Positions 1 to 12,985 are shown, counted from the first letter of the stretch. The stretch: 64,000 nt of DNA from Anaeromyces robustus (GCA_002104895.1 MCFG01000028.1:17501-81500); one strand, 5' to 3'. Translations and numbers: made by a program. The notes: generated by a model not told the origin, from the sequence alone.

Positions 1-1557
1 ACTATAATGTACTAAATATATACCAAATGAACAATCTGAAAGTATGGTTAAAATTGATTTATATTCTGGTTTTTCTATAAAAGGTTTTATCCATTGACTG
101 ACGGTATATTTAAAGAAACAAAAAAATCCAATAGTATTCATTGTTATATTAAAATGATTATATTCTTGGAAATTATGAGTTTCTTGGTTATAAACTATAG
201 CACTACCAATTCTTAAAGCAACAGTGAATAATATACCAAGTAAACCTATAACATAAATACCATAAATATAATTTTTCTTTTTTATTTCTGTGGTGCCCAG
301 TAAATGACCAAGAAAAAAATAATTTGTATAACCATAGAAAGTATAAGACATCGTTGAACCAATAAAAGTTCTTACAGTTTGATCTTTAACACCAAAGAAA
401 ACTTCAAATATTTCACAAATTGTTGGTATCAATTGACTTACAATAACACTACCAATAGCAGTATACCATGCAACTATTTTATTATTTGTAACTTCTCTAA
501 AGAGTGGGGTAACAAGAAAAAGACCAAATATAAATAATAAATACCAAAGATGATTTCCACCTAATATTATTCTATTTATCATATCTTTTACCAAAGACCT
601 ATTAAATTCAAAAGTTTCATTATAAAAATTTATAACAAGTCTATCAAAAATATTATAGTATAATGACCAAATAATAAAAGTTATAAAAATACGTAAAAGG
701 TATTTTGTGTAGATTGTTTTAATTGTTATTTCTTTATTATAAGGATTTAAAAAGTATATACCATTAATCATAATTAATAATGGGATACATGCTCTTGATA
801 AACAGTTTAATAAAAACAAACAATACCAATATTCTGTTTTTATTTGTAAAGGGAAAACGTCAGTTACAGTACAATGTACAAATATTACATGAAAACTTGC
901 AAAAATATTTAAACAATCAATCCAATATATTCTTTCCTCTTCCCGTGACATTAAATTTACATCAATTTTAGAAATGTCTGATTCTAAAGGTTTAATTTTA
1001 TCATTATTATCATTATCTTTACTATTATTATCATCTTTATTATTATTATTACTATTATTATTATTATTTATATTATTATCAATACTATTATTATTACTTT
1101 CTATATTATTATCAATACTATTATTATTATTATTATCTTCTATACCATCATCATTATTATTTTCTATATTATTAGCTATACTATTATTATTATTATCTAT
1201 ACCACCATCATCATCATTATTATTATTATCTATACCATCATCATCATTATTATTTTCTCTACCATCATCATCATTATTAATATTTTCTATACCATCATCA
1301 TTAGTATTATTTTCTATATTATTATCTATACTATTATTATTATTACTATTATTATTAATTTGCTTTAAATTATTGATATCATCTTCAGAAATTATTGATT
1401 CTACAGTTATAACATTATCATTATTATTAATTTGATTTAAATTGTAAATTTCAATGGTATAATCCGAAGTATTATTATTGACTTTTATATTATATAAATT
1501 TGATATAGAATCATTTTGTAATTTCGATTTTTTATTTAAAGGTAATTGATATGCCAT
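1..1557 (-). CDS. Acyltransferase-3 family membrane protein, C-terminus cut by window edge
   Basis: One uninterrupted reading frame of 519 codons runs from ATG at 1557 to the window edge. Residues 1 to about 200 are low-complexity Asn/Asp/Ile/Ser with repeats of the type NNNDDDGI, presumably a disordered cytosolic tail. From about residue 203 the sequence becomes a polytopic membrane domain of the acyltransferase-3 (OafA/NodX-like) family. The opening segment RIYWIDCLNIFASFHVIFVH carries the conserved His of the family at about residue 228, several hydrophobic helices follow, and the visible end SFGIYLVHY matches the family's last helices. Such proteins move acyl (often acetyl) groups onto sugars or lipids across a membrane; the substrate here cannot be read. 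The ATG follows an AT-rich leader and no splice signal is needed. Family assignment is firm, function is inferred. Confidence 0.8.
   Translation of the reverse strand, partial: MAYQLPLNKKSKLQNDSISNLYNIKVNNNTSDYTIEIYNLNQINNNDNVITVESIISEDDINNLKQINNNSNNNNSIDNNIENNTNDDGIENINNDDDGRENNNDDDGIDNNNNDDDGGIDNNNNSIANNIENNNDDGIEDNNNNNSIDNNIESNNNSIDNNINNNNNSNNNNKDDNNSKDNDNNDKIKPLESDISKIDVNLMSREEERIYWIDCLNIFASFHVIFVHCTVTDVFPLQIKTEYWYCLFLLNCLSRACIPLLIMINGIYFLNPYNKEITIKTIYTKYLLRIFITFIIWSLYYNIFDRLVINFYNETFEFNRSLVKDMINRIILGGNHLWYLLFIFGLFLVTPLFREVTNNKIVAWYTAIGSVIVSQLIPTICEIFEVFFGVKDQTVRTFIGSTMSYTFYGYTNYFFLGHLLGTTEIKKKNYIYGIYVIGLLGILFTVALRIGSAIVYNQETHNFQEYNHFNITMNTIGFFCFFKYTVSQWIKPFIEKPEYKSILTILSDCSFGIYLVHYS
1007..1385 (-). 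repeat. Trinucleotide repeats coding the Asn/Asp-rich tail of the acyltransferase
   Basis: Imperfect AAT/GAT trinucleotide runs on the minus strand encode the Asn/Asp-rich N-terminal tail. Units such as GIDNNNNDDDG recur several times, suggesting slippage expansion within the coding sequence. Confidence 0.7.
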
Positions 1558-2121
1558 TTCTCTATTTTTTTTATTTAATTTAGTATTTTATTTCTATATA
1601 TTCTTTTATTGTTATATATATATATCTTAACAAATTTTTTTTTCCCATTTATTATTCAAATATTTATTAATTATATATATGAATTGAAAATTTTTTATAT
1701 TTTTTTATTACTATTATTTATTATATTTTTTTTTTTTATTTTTTTTTTCTTTTTTTATTATTATCATTTTCATTTGTTTAGTTTTCATTATGTAAATGTG
1801 TAAATGTATAAAATATTTTAATTCATATTCAAATTTATAATTATACATAATTAAAAATTTAAAAATAATAATGTTATATATATAATTAAAAATTAAAAAA
1901 TAATAATGTTATTATGAAAATTTTAAAATATTTTCTAAAAAAATAATAAGTTTTATTAAATATCATTTTTTTTGATAATTTAATTAATCTATATTAAAAA
2001 AATTGTTTATTTTAAAAATGAAGAATAAATAAATAATAAAGTTTATAATAATAGATTTAAAACTTTAATAATAATTAAAAATATATAAATAAATATATAA
2101 ATATATAAATAAATAAATAAG

Positions 2122-2156
<35 letters not shown>

Positions 2157-2876
2157 AGTATATAGATAAAGTCTTAATTATGCTAAAATATTAATGATAT
2201 TTAATTACTAATAATTAATGGCATTTAATAAATTTTGTTAGTTAATAACAGTCTAATTGAATAATTATTATAAAATATTATTATATTTATATATAAAAAA
2301 TACTATTTTAATTTATATATATAATTGTTTTAACATATTTTATTTTATTTTATATTTAGGAAAAAACATTGTAAATTTAAGTGTTCTAATTAATATATAA
2401 AAAACAATATATAAATGTAAAAGTATATAATGTTTTTTATATCTTGTTTTTTATATATTAATTAGAACACTTAAATTTACAACTTTTTAATACTGAATAA
2501 AATAAAATCAGATTTGTATAAAATTGTATACAATTGTAATAAAAATGTAAATGTATTTATTATTATGTACGGATCATCTAAAAATATAAATAAATAAAGT
2601 TAAAAAAATTCTGGGGATTGAATTTATTATTAATATAATTTTGAAATTTTTTATATTAATAATAAAAATATTTATTATTATGTTAATATGATATAAACTT
2701 AATTAAATTATATATCTAATATATATAAATAGTATATTATTTAATATATCAATTAATTAAAAAAGTCTTTTTAATATATCATCTGATTATATTTAGTAAT
2801 TTCTAATTTTATTATATATTTAATTATAAATATTAAAACAATCTATAAATTAAATAATTAAATATTTATAATAATA

Positions 2877-2907
<31 letters not shown>

Positions 2908-4020
2908 CAATTACAAATATAAAATAATATATAATAATATAATTATTTAATATATAATGGCCAAAAAAAAGGCATATAACTTAATTAATTTTATTATATT
3001 TAATTAACTTTATTTAAGCAATTACTGGTTACACAATAAAATATAAAGGATTAGAATTAATTTTTATTTTTATTTTTATTTTTTTTTTTTTAAAAAAACA
3101 GAAATAATAGGAAACAATTAGAAAAAAAGAAAAAAAAAAAAAAAATTACCAAAAAGGAAAAAAAGAATTAATAATAATAATTTTTGTCATCATTATATTC
3201 ATTATTAATTATTATATATTTATTAAAGGTCAATTAATAATTTTAAATGCTGTTCTTAGAAAAAAATACAATAAAAATAAATTATTATTATTTATTACTA
3301 TTATTAATTATTATTCTTTTTTTCTTTTTTTCTTTTCTTTTTTTTTTTTTTTGTTTGTTTTATATATCTATTTTATTTTTATTTCTATTTGTTATTATAA
3401 ATAAAAAAAATTATAAAGAAAGAATCTGTTTTAAATATATAATAATAATAATAAATATAGGAATAATACTTTTTAATTATTATTTATATTTCATATTATA
3501 TATATTATATAACAAATTCTTTCTTTTTAAGTATTAAAAAAAAATATTATAGAAGTTAATCATAATATTGAATTATTTAAAATTTATTTTTATTTTTATA
3601 CTTATTCTTTATCTTTATCTTTATTTTATGAAATTTTTTTTTTTTATGTTTAATTTACTATATACATTTATAAAAGAAAAAGAAAAATAATTATTTTATA
3701 AAATGTATTCATTTTATATATATATATTTATATATATATATTTATATATTTATTTAAAAAAAATAATAAAAAACTTTCTTATAAATAAAAAAAAAATGTA
3801 TATATATATAGATAATTCTTTATATTTTATTTTATTATTATATAAATTAAAAATTATTATATTTTTGCAAATAAAAATAAAAATAAAAATAAAAATAAAA
3901 ACATATATATATTATTATAAAAATGAATTTCAAATATTTGAAGTTTAAATTTATTTATTTTTTTTTTTTTTTTGTTGAAAATTTTATTATTATAAATATA
4001 TATTATAAAATTTATATATT
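1558..4020. other. Gene-free AT-rich spacer
   Basis: Upstream of the acyltransferase and downstream of the first SH3 receptor gene. Contains an AAAT run (2106-2157), a long perfect inverted repeat (2369-2482), a poly-A run (2879-2907) and T-rich tracts. Short frames here are Leu/Ile/Phe/Tyr/Lys-only and look like repeat shadows. No gene seen. Confidence 0.6.
2369..2482. repeat. Perfect 39-bp inverted repeat (hairpin)
   Basis: Arms 2369-2407 and 2444-2482 are exact reverse complements over 39 bp, separated by a 36-bp AT-rich spacer. The arms contain the mixed-composition core AAGTGTTCTAATTAATATAT, so this is not just a simple-sequence palindrome. It could be a small non-autonomous element or the template of a hairpin RNA. 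Confidence 0.85.
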
Positions 4021-5942
4021 TTATGCTAGTTTATTTCCTAAACAATATTCTGGTGCATATCCTTGACGATTTGTATTTAAATCTTTTACCATTACCCATC
4101 CACCTTCATATTTTTGTATTAATTGAACTGCCATACCTCTTCTTATAGAAATATCTCTTTCATCTGAACTTATATAGTCTTGAATAACAGTATAAGTATT
4201 AGTTGGATATCTTAAAGTACTATTACTATTGCCATTACTAGGTGATGTAGAACTAGCATAACTTGTCATTGTACCATTTTGATTTCCTCTAGTGTTTCTT
4301 AATGTTCCACTATTTAAGTTTCTTGATGAGGAATTATAAACTTGATCATTTGGATTAAAACCATTTTTCTTTGCATTTTCTAACATCATTTTATTAGCTT
4401 GTTGATATTCTCTTTCTTGATTCATAATAGATTTTTTAATACTTTCTTGAACTTTAATTTCTTTAATATATTTTATAGAAAAATATAAACTTAAAATACC
4501 AAATAATGATGCTAAACTAACTCCAGGATATAAAGATACGTTTAAAACTGTATATGATATTTTTCTAAGTTCTATATTTCTGTTTGAATATTGATAACTA
4601 CAACAACTGGTACTTAATCCTGGAATTTTTTCATTACAAAATTCTATCTTTTTATCTGACGTAAAAGTTTCTTTTTTATCCTTATCTTCTTTATCTTCCT
4701 TATTTTCTTCTATTACGTAATTAAATCCTTAATAATAAATAAATAATTAATAATAGATATTTATATAAAACATATATATTAAAATAAAAAAATATTTTTA
4801 AAAGAAAAAAAAAAATTAACAAATCAAGTACATTTATTATTATTACTATTACTTAATAATGAATATATTATTTATTTATTTATATATTTACCACAATTAA
4901 CAACTTCTATATTTGCTTCATCATCACACTTCATATTATTATTTACATCATTTAAAATAGTTTGACAAAAATTCAAAACTTTAGCTTTATATGATTCTCT
5001 AGCATCAGACATTTTATTTATTACTTCTTGTAGAGGTGTTTCGTCACCGTATATGGTTTTATATGTCATGTCTGTTGGTATAGGACATAAATCTGGATTA
5101 TTTAAAAATGCTTCTATAGATTCTAGATATTCTTTGCATTGATCTAAACATGGAAGCTTTACACCACTCTTAAAGCTATTTATGTTATCTTCATCTTCAT
5201 ATAAATTTTCTTCATAATACATATAACAATTTATTGTTTTTGAATATCTAATATAACCTTGGTATATTTGTCCATTATTAGTATATGATCCAGATATATC
5301 AAATTTTCCAAAACTTTCTGAAATTTGTGAAATACCTTTTTCAAGTACTTTTTCGTCATTATAATAACATAAACCTTCTGTTAATAATAAATATCTAATA
5401 TGATAATCTAAAGAGTTTTCTAGATCTAAAGTAGGATTTTTTACAATCTTTTTTATTCTGTTATTAAATAGGTTTACAAGTTTGTTTTTACTCAATTTAT
5501 AATCAACTCCAATTTTTGTATAGTTCATATGACTACAATACTTAAATTGAGAACTAATAGCTTCTGGGACATTATCTAAAGCCGGTGTAGCCGGTGTAGC
5601 CGGTGGAGTTTGTGGAGTTTGTGGAGTTTGTGCAGCTTGTGTATTTACTTCTTGATTTTGCTGATTTTGTTGTTGGGTTGTTTCAGTTTGTGGACTTTCT
5701 CCTGTACCATTTTGATTACCTTCTTGATTTCCTCCTATATTGTTATCTTTTTCATTTATTCCTGAATTTGTTGAATTTTGATCTGTAGGGTCAGTACCTT
5801 GTGTTCCGTCTTGACCTTGATTTTGACCTTGATTTTGACCTTGATCTTGTTCTTCATTTATAGCTTGTCCTCGAATTTGTATTATAAGAAATAATACTAT
5901 AATTCCAAACTTTAACCAAAACATTCGATTCTTCATCATCAT
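4021..5942 (-). CDS. SH3 receptor paralogue A: secreted Cys-rich domain, one TM helix, cytosolic SH3
   Basis: Two exons, 5942-4892 and 4727-4021, joined through a 164-bp GT-AG intron at a Gly codon (phase 1); 585 aa. Residues 1-25 are a signal peptide (FWLKFGIIVLFLIIQIRGQA). A stalk of GQNQ, then NxxGT and PQTP/PAT repeats reaches about residue 125. A Cys-rich ectodomain follows, with landmarks LDYHIRYLL, EGLCYY, YSKTINCYMYY, PCLDQC and EVVNCG. A second short extracellular piece has a CC pair, then a TM helix at about 417-437 (YPGVSLASLFGILSLYFSIK), a Lys-rich inner flank and a coil-prone segment. The last ~57 residues form an SH3 domain (VIQDY, RRGM, GGWVMVKD, GYAPEYC). Expected: single-pass membrane protein with a cytosolic adaptor module. 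The ectodomain ligand is unknown; I recognise no named family for the whole protein. Confidence 0.85.
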
Positions 5943-6430
5943 TTTTGATATTATAATTTGATAATATTTACTATTTTCCTATTTTTTTTATTGAAATAAA
6001 ATAAATTATATATATTAAAAAATTAATTAATAAAAGTAAAAATTTTATAAATTAAAAGAAAAACATAATCTTATGATTGATAAATATTTGTTTATATATA
6101 CCTTTTTTTTTTAATTTGATAATATATAAAATTTTTAATTTTTAATATTTATTCAAAATTATTTTTGAATATTAATTATATATGAATTTTTAAGAGGAAA
6201 AAAAATAAAAAATTCTATACTTTTAAAATATATTTTATTATTTACGATATTTATGATATTAAATTAAACATATAATTATTATTAAAAGATTTATTATATA
6301 ATAATAAAACAATAATAATTCTTGTTTTAAATTGTTTTTTTTATATATATAAATGATTTAATTTTAATATATTATTTTTATAAACTTATTATATATATTA
6401 TTCTTTATTTATTTATAAGAAAGATTTTTT

Positions 6431-6451
6431 TATTTTTTCCCTTATGATTAA
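6431..6451 (-). promoter_or_regulatory. 21-bp block conserved upstream of SH3 receptor A
   Basis: This block, containing CCCTTATGATTAA, lies 489 bp upstream of the start codon of paralogue A. An identical 21-bp block lies 487 bp upstream of paralogue B (10596-10616). It may be a regulatory element or simply well preserved duplicated sequence. Confidence 0.35.
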
Positions 6452-7884
6452 ACTTTTTGAAAAAAAAAAAAAAATAAAAATTTACTGAATTTTATTTATT
6501 ATTTATTATATATTGTTATTTCTTTCATTATATTGTTTTGTTTTATTTTTTATTATTTTATTTTATTTATTATTTATCTTTTTTTTTTTTTTAATGTTTA
6601 TATTGTTTTTTTTTTTTTTTTTTTTGTTTTGTTTTGTTTTGTTTTGTTTTGCTTTTTTTTTTTTTTTTTTTTTTATTGTTTTTAATTATAATTTCCTTTT
6701 TATTATTATTTATTTTTTAATTTTACTTCGAAATTATACTAAAAACAATATAAATATTCTCTTTAAAAATTTTTAAGAAAACAAAATAAAAAGTAAAAAA
6801 TTTCATTGTTTTATATTTCTTTTGTTTATTTATTTACTTATTTATTTACTTATTTATTATTTATTTACTTATTTATTATTTATTTATTTACCTACTTATT
6901 GATATATATATATTTATTTATTTATTGTTAATTTAATTTATATAATATATTTATAAATATAAATATAAATATAATATAATATATTATATAATATATTATA
7001 AATTAATATAAATATAATGATTTATATTAAATTATATTATGTAATATATATTATATAATATTTATATATTAATTTTTTTCCTTCTTTTGTGTTATGCAAA
7101 ATAAATAATAAAAGTATAATAAATATAGAATTATAAAAGATTTTTTTAATTATATATTTATTATACTTCTTATTACAATAAATACAATTGTAATAAAAAT
7201 TGTATATTGTATTAATTGAAATAATGAATAAATATTTTAAAAATAAAATTTATAAGAAATAAAATTAACAAAAAGAATAAAATAAAAATTTAGAAAATAA
7301 AAGAATAAAAATGTAAATAACTATTAGTTTTATTTTATTTAAAAAAATTAAATTATATTGATTTAGTTTTTTATACAGTATTTATTTAGGTTATTCAATA
7401 AAATATACACACAGGGGAAATATCTTTACTTTATTGAATAGTGAACTTCATGAAAAATATTTTTTTATTATTATTATTATTACTGGGATAAGATTAGAAT
7501 GATTTTAATTTTTGTAATTAAACAATGTATATTTATAGCATAATATATATAAATATATATATTATAAAGAATTATATTTATACAATTATATATTGAATAA
7601 TAATAACTATAACTTTAGTATAAAGAAAATTATATGTATTTTAATGAAATAATAGTAGAATGATTATATAAATTATAAGACCATAAATAATTTAATTATT
7701 CATTATATAATATATTTAAATTTTAAATTTTAAATATATACATTTTTTTATAAAATTATATATCAAGTTTTTATTATTTAAAAAAAAAAAAAAAAAAAAA
7801 AGATTCATACTTTTTATTAAAATTAAAAATATAAACTTTTTATTATTTATAATTATTACTATTACCTATAATAATTTCTATTTG

Positions 7885-8010
7885 TAAAAAAAATAAAAAT
7901 AAAAATAAAAATAAAAATAAAAATAAAAATAAAAATAAAAATGATTTATAGTTTTTTTTTTTTTTTTATAGAAATTTTTTATTTTATTTTATTTTATTTT
8001 ATTTTATTTT
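7885..8010. repeat. AAAAAT and TTTTA microsatellites
   Basis: An AAAAAT run (7885-7941) is followed by a TTTTA run (7981-8010), both simple tandem repeats between receptor genes. Confidence 0.8.
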
Positions 8011-8158
8011 AAAGGTATAATAACATAATGTTATTTATGTTTATATTTATACTTAATATAAAAAGAAATATTTATGTACTCATACAATAAATAATTCAAA
8101 AAAAAATTTTTTTTTATTATTCTATTTTTTTTATGTATGTTGTATATGTATAGGTATT

Positions 8159-8170
<12 letters not shown>

Positions 8171-8194
<24 letters not shown>
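8171..8194. repeat. GT dinucleotide run just 3' of SH3 receptor B
   Basis: About eleven GT units, the only GT microsatellite seen in the window, 24 bp downstream of the stop codon of paralogue B. It stands out against the AT-only repeats elsewhere. Confidence 0.85.
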
Positions 8195-8217
8195 GGTACG
8201 GGTATATTTTTAATTAA

Positions 8218-10109
8218 TTAATTTATTTTAGCTCCTAAACAATATTCTGGTGCATATCCTTGACGATTTGTATTTATATCTTTTACCATTACCCATCCAC
8301 CTTCATATTTTTGTAAAAGTTGAACTATCATACCTCTTCTTATAGAAATATCTCTTTCATCTGTACTTATATAATCTTGAATAACATTAAAACTATTAGT
8401 TGGATATCTTACAGTACTATTACTATTGCCATTACTAGGTGATGTAGAACTAGCATAACTAGTCATTGTACCATATGGATTTGTTCTAGGATTTCTTAAT
8501 GTTCCACTATTTAAGTTTCTTGATGAGGAATTAAAAACTTGTTCATTTGGATTAAAACCATTTTTCTTTGCATTTTCTAACATTTTTTTATTAGCTTGTT
8601 GATATTCTCTTTCTTGATTCATTACCGATTTCTTAATACTTTCCTGAATTTTAATTTCTCTAATATATTTTATAGAAAAATATAAACTTAAAATACCAAA
8701 TAATGATGCTAAACTAATTCCAGGATATAAAGATACGTTTTTAAGTTCATATTCTATATATTTATTTTCATCTTTTTTTGGAATATAATTTAAACTACAA
8801 CAACTCATTTCTAATCCAACATCAAGTTTTTCTTTACAAAAGTCCGTTCTTTCTTTTGTAATATATGAAACTTTTTTATTCTCTTCTTTTTCTTTAGCTT
8901 TTTCATTTTGTGATTTTACTTGATTAAAACCTTAATAGATATTATGTAAATATATAAATATATTTTTCATATATATATATTTAAAAAAAAAAAAAAATAA
9001 AAAAAAAAAAAAATAAAAGTAATTAAAATCATATAATTATAAAATAATAAATATATCTTTATTAAATAGTTCATATATTTACCACAATTTACTACTTCTA
9101 TATTTGTTTCATCTTTACATTCATAACTTCCATCCATTTGGAGTTGCTCACAAAAGTGCATGACATTTCCTAAATACGTATTTCTAGCATTTTCCATTAT
9201 TGTGTTTATTTCTTCTTGAGTAACCGTTTCACCAAAATTATGTATAGTTCTATATTTTGAATTTGGTGTAGGATTAGGGCATAATTCTCTGTCACTTAAA
9301 AATCCTTGGATAGATTCATAATATTCAGCACATTGATCAAGACATGGAACTTTTAATTTTGAAAATTCAATAACATTATTTGGATCATCCCGATATAAAG
9401 TATTATTATAATACATATAACAATTTATTGTTTTTGAATATCTAATAAAACCTTGGTATTGTTGTTGAAAATAATCTCCTAAAATTCTAATAATATTAAA
9501 TTTATTATAAAAAATTTCTGATAAACCTTTCTTATTTATTTCTTCATCATCATAATAACATAAACCTTCAGATAATAATAAATATCTAATATGATAATCT
9601 AAATAATTAGTACTATTTAAAGTATTATCATAAACTAATTTACTTATTCCCTTATTATAATATTCCATAATTGCGTTATTACTCAATTTGAAATGAATGT
9701 TTTTTTCTTTATAGTCCAATTGATCACAATACTGAAATCCTGATTCAACATCATCTGGATATTGTGTAGCTGGTTGAGCTTTTGGAGTTTTTGGAGTTTT
9801 TGGAGTTTTTGGAGTTTTTTTAGTTTCTACTTGAACTGTTTTAGTTTGTGGAGTTTCTTGTGTATCATTTTGTTGATTTTCTTCTTGATTTCCTCCTATA
9901 TTATTACCTTTAAATTGTTCATTTTCTCCTAAATTTGTAGTTTTATTATCTTGTATTTCTCCTTGACTTTGACCTTGTTCTTGACCTTGTTCTTGATTTT
10001 GTCCTTGACCTTGTATTTTATTTTGGTCAACAACTTGTCCTCGAATTTGTATTATAAGAAAAAATATTATAATTCCAAATTTTAACCAAAATATTCGATT
10101 CTTCATCAT
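8218..10109 (-). CDS. SH3 receptor paralogue B
   Basis: Two exons, 10109-9083 and 8930-8218, with the intron at the same Gly codon and phase as in paralogue A; 579 aa. Same order of parts: signal peptide ending IRGQV, a Gln/Gly/Glu-rich stalk, then a KTP tandem (KTPKTPKTPKTPK) where paralogue A has PQTP/PAT. The Cys-rich ectodomain has the same landmarks (LDYHIRYLLLSEGLCYYDDE, INCYMYY, PCLDQC, EVVNCG). The TM helix (YPGISLASLFGILSLYFSIK) is nearly identical to A, as are the juxtamembrane segment QQANKKMLENAKKNGFNPNE and the C-terminal SH3 domain. Cytosolic half is far better conserved than the stalk. Tandem, same strand, 2.3 kb from A. Role inferred as membrane sensor or adaptor; partners unknown. 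Confidence 0.85.
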
Positions 10110-10595
10110 TTTTGATACTATTATTTATAAATATTTATTATTTTCGATTATTAATATAAAACAATTACTACTTTAAAAAATGATTAATAATAATGAGAGT
10201 AATATTTTTTAGAAAAAAAAAATAAAAAGAAAAAAAAAATAAGACTAAAAAAAAAAATATACGTATAATAAATATGTCCTTATATACCTTAATATTTAAT
10301 GGGTAATAAATAAAAATATATAATTATAATTTTATACCTATTAAAATTATTTATGAAAATTAAATAAAATGATAAAAAAACAAAAAAGGAATTCTATATT
10401 TTTACAGTATATTATTACAATATACGTTAAATGCTATATGATAATGAGAGACTAATATAAAATAAAACAATAATAGTTTATATATATAATAATAATTTTT
10501 TTGAATATTAATTATTCTTTATTAATTAAATTCAATTATATTATTTTTATATATTTATTTAATATTAATCTTTATTTATTTTATGTTAATTTTAT

Positions 10596-10616
10596 TATTT
10601 TTTCCCTTATGATTAA
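10596..10616 (-). promoter_or_regulatory. 21-bp block conserved upstream of SH3 receptor B
   Basis: Identical to the block at 6431-6451 and at nearly the same distance (487 bp) from the start codon. No such block was found at the equivalent place upstream of paralogue C. Confidence 0.35.
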
Positions 10617-11569
10617 CTCTTTTGATAAAAAAATTAATTAAAATCTTTTGTTATTTGAATAATAAATTTATTTATTTATTTAATATTGTTTATTTTTTAT
10701 TTATTATATTGATTTATCTTATTTTTATTTTATTTTTTAATATTCTATATTATTTATTTTGTTATTATTTCTATGTTTTTTTTTTTTTTAATTTTCTTTT
10801 AATTAATTATTTATATATAAATTCCTTTTTATTTTTATCTTTATTTTTTTTTTTATTTTATTTTACTTTTATTTTAAAAAAAAATAAAAGTAAAACTTAA
10901 ATAATAATTAAAAAATTGAAATAAAGAAAAAAAAAAAAAAAAAGAACTTTATTTTTTTTTACTGTTTTATTTACTTTATTTATTTATTTTATATTTATTT
11001 TATATATTATTACAAATATAAATTATTATATTAGATTATATTAGATTATTCTATAATTAATTATTATTGTATCATATATATTTATATATTATAAATTATA
11101 TTTTAATTATATTAATGTTTCATGTTACACAAAATAGATAAAAAAGAATATTAAATATCGAATTCAAAAATATGCATAAAAAAAAAAAAAAAAAGAACAA
11201 AAAATAAAATAAAAATGTAAAAAACTAATAGATAAAAAATAGTTAAAATCTTTAAAAAAAATAATAATTAAAATATTTTAAATAAAATAAATAAAAAAGA
11301 AAATTCTAATTTTGATTTAGTTTCATTTTTATTTTAATATAAATAAAGTAAGCATCTTCATATCTATTCATTTTGAACTTTTCTTAATTAAATTTTTGTA
11401 ATATTAATATTATTTATCTATTAATTAAAAGTTACCATAATTTTTTAATAATGTATTTTTTTTTCTAAAAATACAAAAAGTATTATTAATTTTGTATTTC
11501 ATTATATATATATATTTTTATTTTTTATTTTTATTTTTATTTTTTTTTTTTTTTTTGAATTTTGTTTCC

Positions 11570-11774
11570 ATTCAATCAAATATAAGTATTGATAAAGTAT
11601 TTATAATAAGTAAATAAATAAATATATCATTAATTAATATTGGAGTTTTCCGTTTAAGCTTATATATAAATACGTTTTTCATTTCTCAATTATTAAAAAT
11701 TATATAATTGTTAAAATTGTTTAAAAATATGTAAAGTAAGAAAATTATAATTCAAGGTGAAAAAACTAAAAAAG

Positions 11775-11808
<34 letters not shown>

Positions 11809-12560
11809 CTTGAGAAAAAAGAAACGAGTAAAGAATTTCATATTAATCTTGTAAGGTAGACTGATAAATCTAATTTCCATAATAAAGATGTAGTATTTTT
11901 AGTTCATATATTCCAAAAGATTCTAAAGAGTTTAATATTAATTCTATTAGAGAATAAATTTCGATATAATTACTATAATTCAAACGCCTATAAAGAATTG
12001 TATTATATAATAGGTAATTAAGACAAATAACTTAACATTATATAACAGAATCTCCATATAGAAGTTGTTATCATTATTGGTTATATTGACATCGCCGGTC
12101 TATCTTATTGAATTATCAGCTTTGATGCTATATGTTTCTATTTATAAACGATAGGTATTGTTATATTTAATAAGTTAGTTTATTATATTATCATAGATGA
12201 GGCCTAAGAATATTCACCAGTGTCATTTGGGCATTCAAATATTTTGGCCCACACTTTATTAGTAAAATTTTATGTTCATGATTGCTTGTTAATTTTCCAT
12301 CAAAAACCATGTAAAAAAACTATTCGAATTTCATACAATGTAAATCTAGATATATCCATAATTTAAATGGAAACTTTATAACGATTTTCTATTGTTAATT
12401 TAGATATTCTAACTGCTCTAATATATCAAAAATTATTTTGATGATTATCATTAAAATTGAAAACAAAATGAAATCATTTTTTAAAAAAAATCAAGATTTT
12501 TTAAAAGTATTACCAAGTCTATTTTCTCAAAATATTATTAAATACTAGGCATATTAAAAC
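11570..12560. pseudogene. Unidentified decayed sequence
   Basis: About 1 kb with visibly richer base composition than the flanking spacers, including restriction-like mixed words such as GACATCGCCGG and GATGAGGCCTAAG. It has no simple repeats except one TA run. Short protein-like stretches appear (for example VSFGHSNILAHTLLVKF near 12215-12265) but all frames carry many stops. I cannot assign a family; it may be a dead gene or transposon. Confidence 0.25.
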
Positions 12561-12985
12561 CAAAGTGTAAAAATTTGATTAATTATACATTCATATATTT
12601 AATTAAAAAACAATATATATATATATATATATATTTACTTTTTATAAATACTAAAAAAAAGGAAAAAAAAAATATTTTAATTTAAAAATTAATAAATAAT
12701 TTTGTTTTATTTATTATATTATATTATTTACAATAATTTAAGAGAGAAATAAATAAAAAAAAATATTATAAAGTTTTTATTATAAATATTATGTCTTTAT
12801 TATTATTATATATGTTAAATTTTAAATGTAATAAAAAAAAAAAGATGAATTATCTTTTTAAGTATTTAATTATAACTACAATTATTAAACCTATTATTAC
12901 TTTTTTTATTTTATAATGGTAAATTGGTATAATGTTATTTAATTTATATATATATAAAAAGAAATATTAATGCTGCTTTTCCTAA

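Larger units (their letters stand above)
5943..8217. other. Spacer upstream of SH3 receptor A
   Basis: Promoter side of paralogue A. It shares scattered sequence blocks with the spacer upstream of paralogue B, including an identical 21-bp block at 6431-6451. Also holds a TTTTG run (about 6610-6655), TTTA runs (6825-6925), an 11-bp inverted repeat (7392-7402 / 7430-7440), AAAAAT and TTTTA runs (7885-8010) and a GT run. No gene seen. Confidence 0.6.

Noticed and set aside
4872-4892. Extension of receptor A exon 1 to an in-frame stop as a separate secreted protein
   Set aside because: All three paralogues have a GT donor at the same Gly codon and an acceptor in matching phase, so the stop lies in the intron.
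7392-7440. 11-bp inverted repeat as a possible regulatory hairpin
   Set aside because: Arms are short and AT-rich with a 27-bp spacer; not convincing alone.
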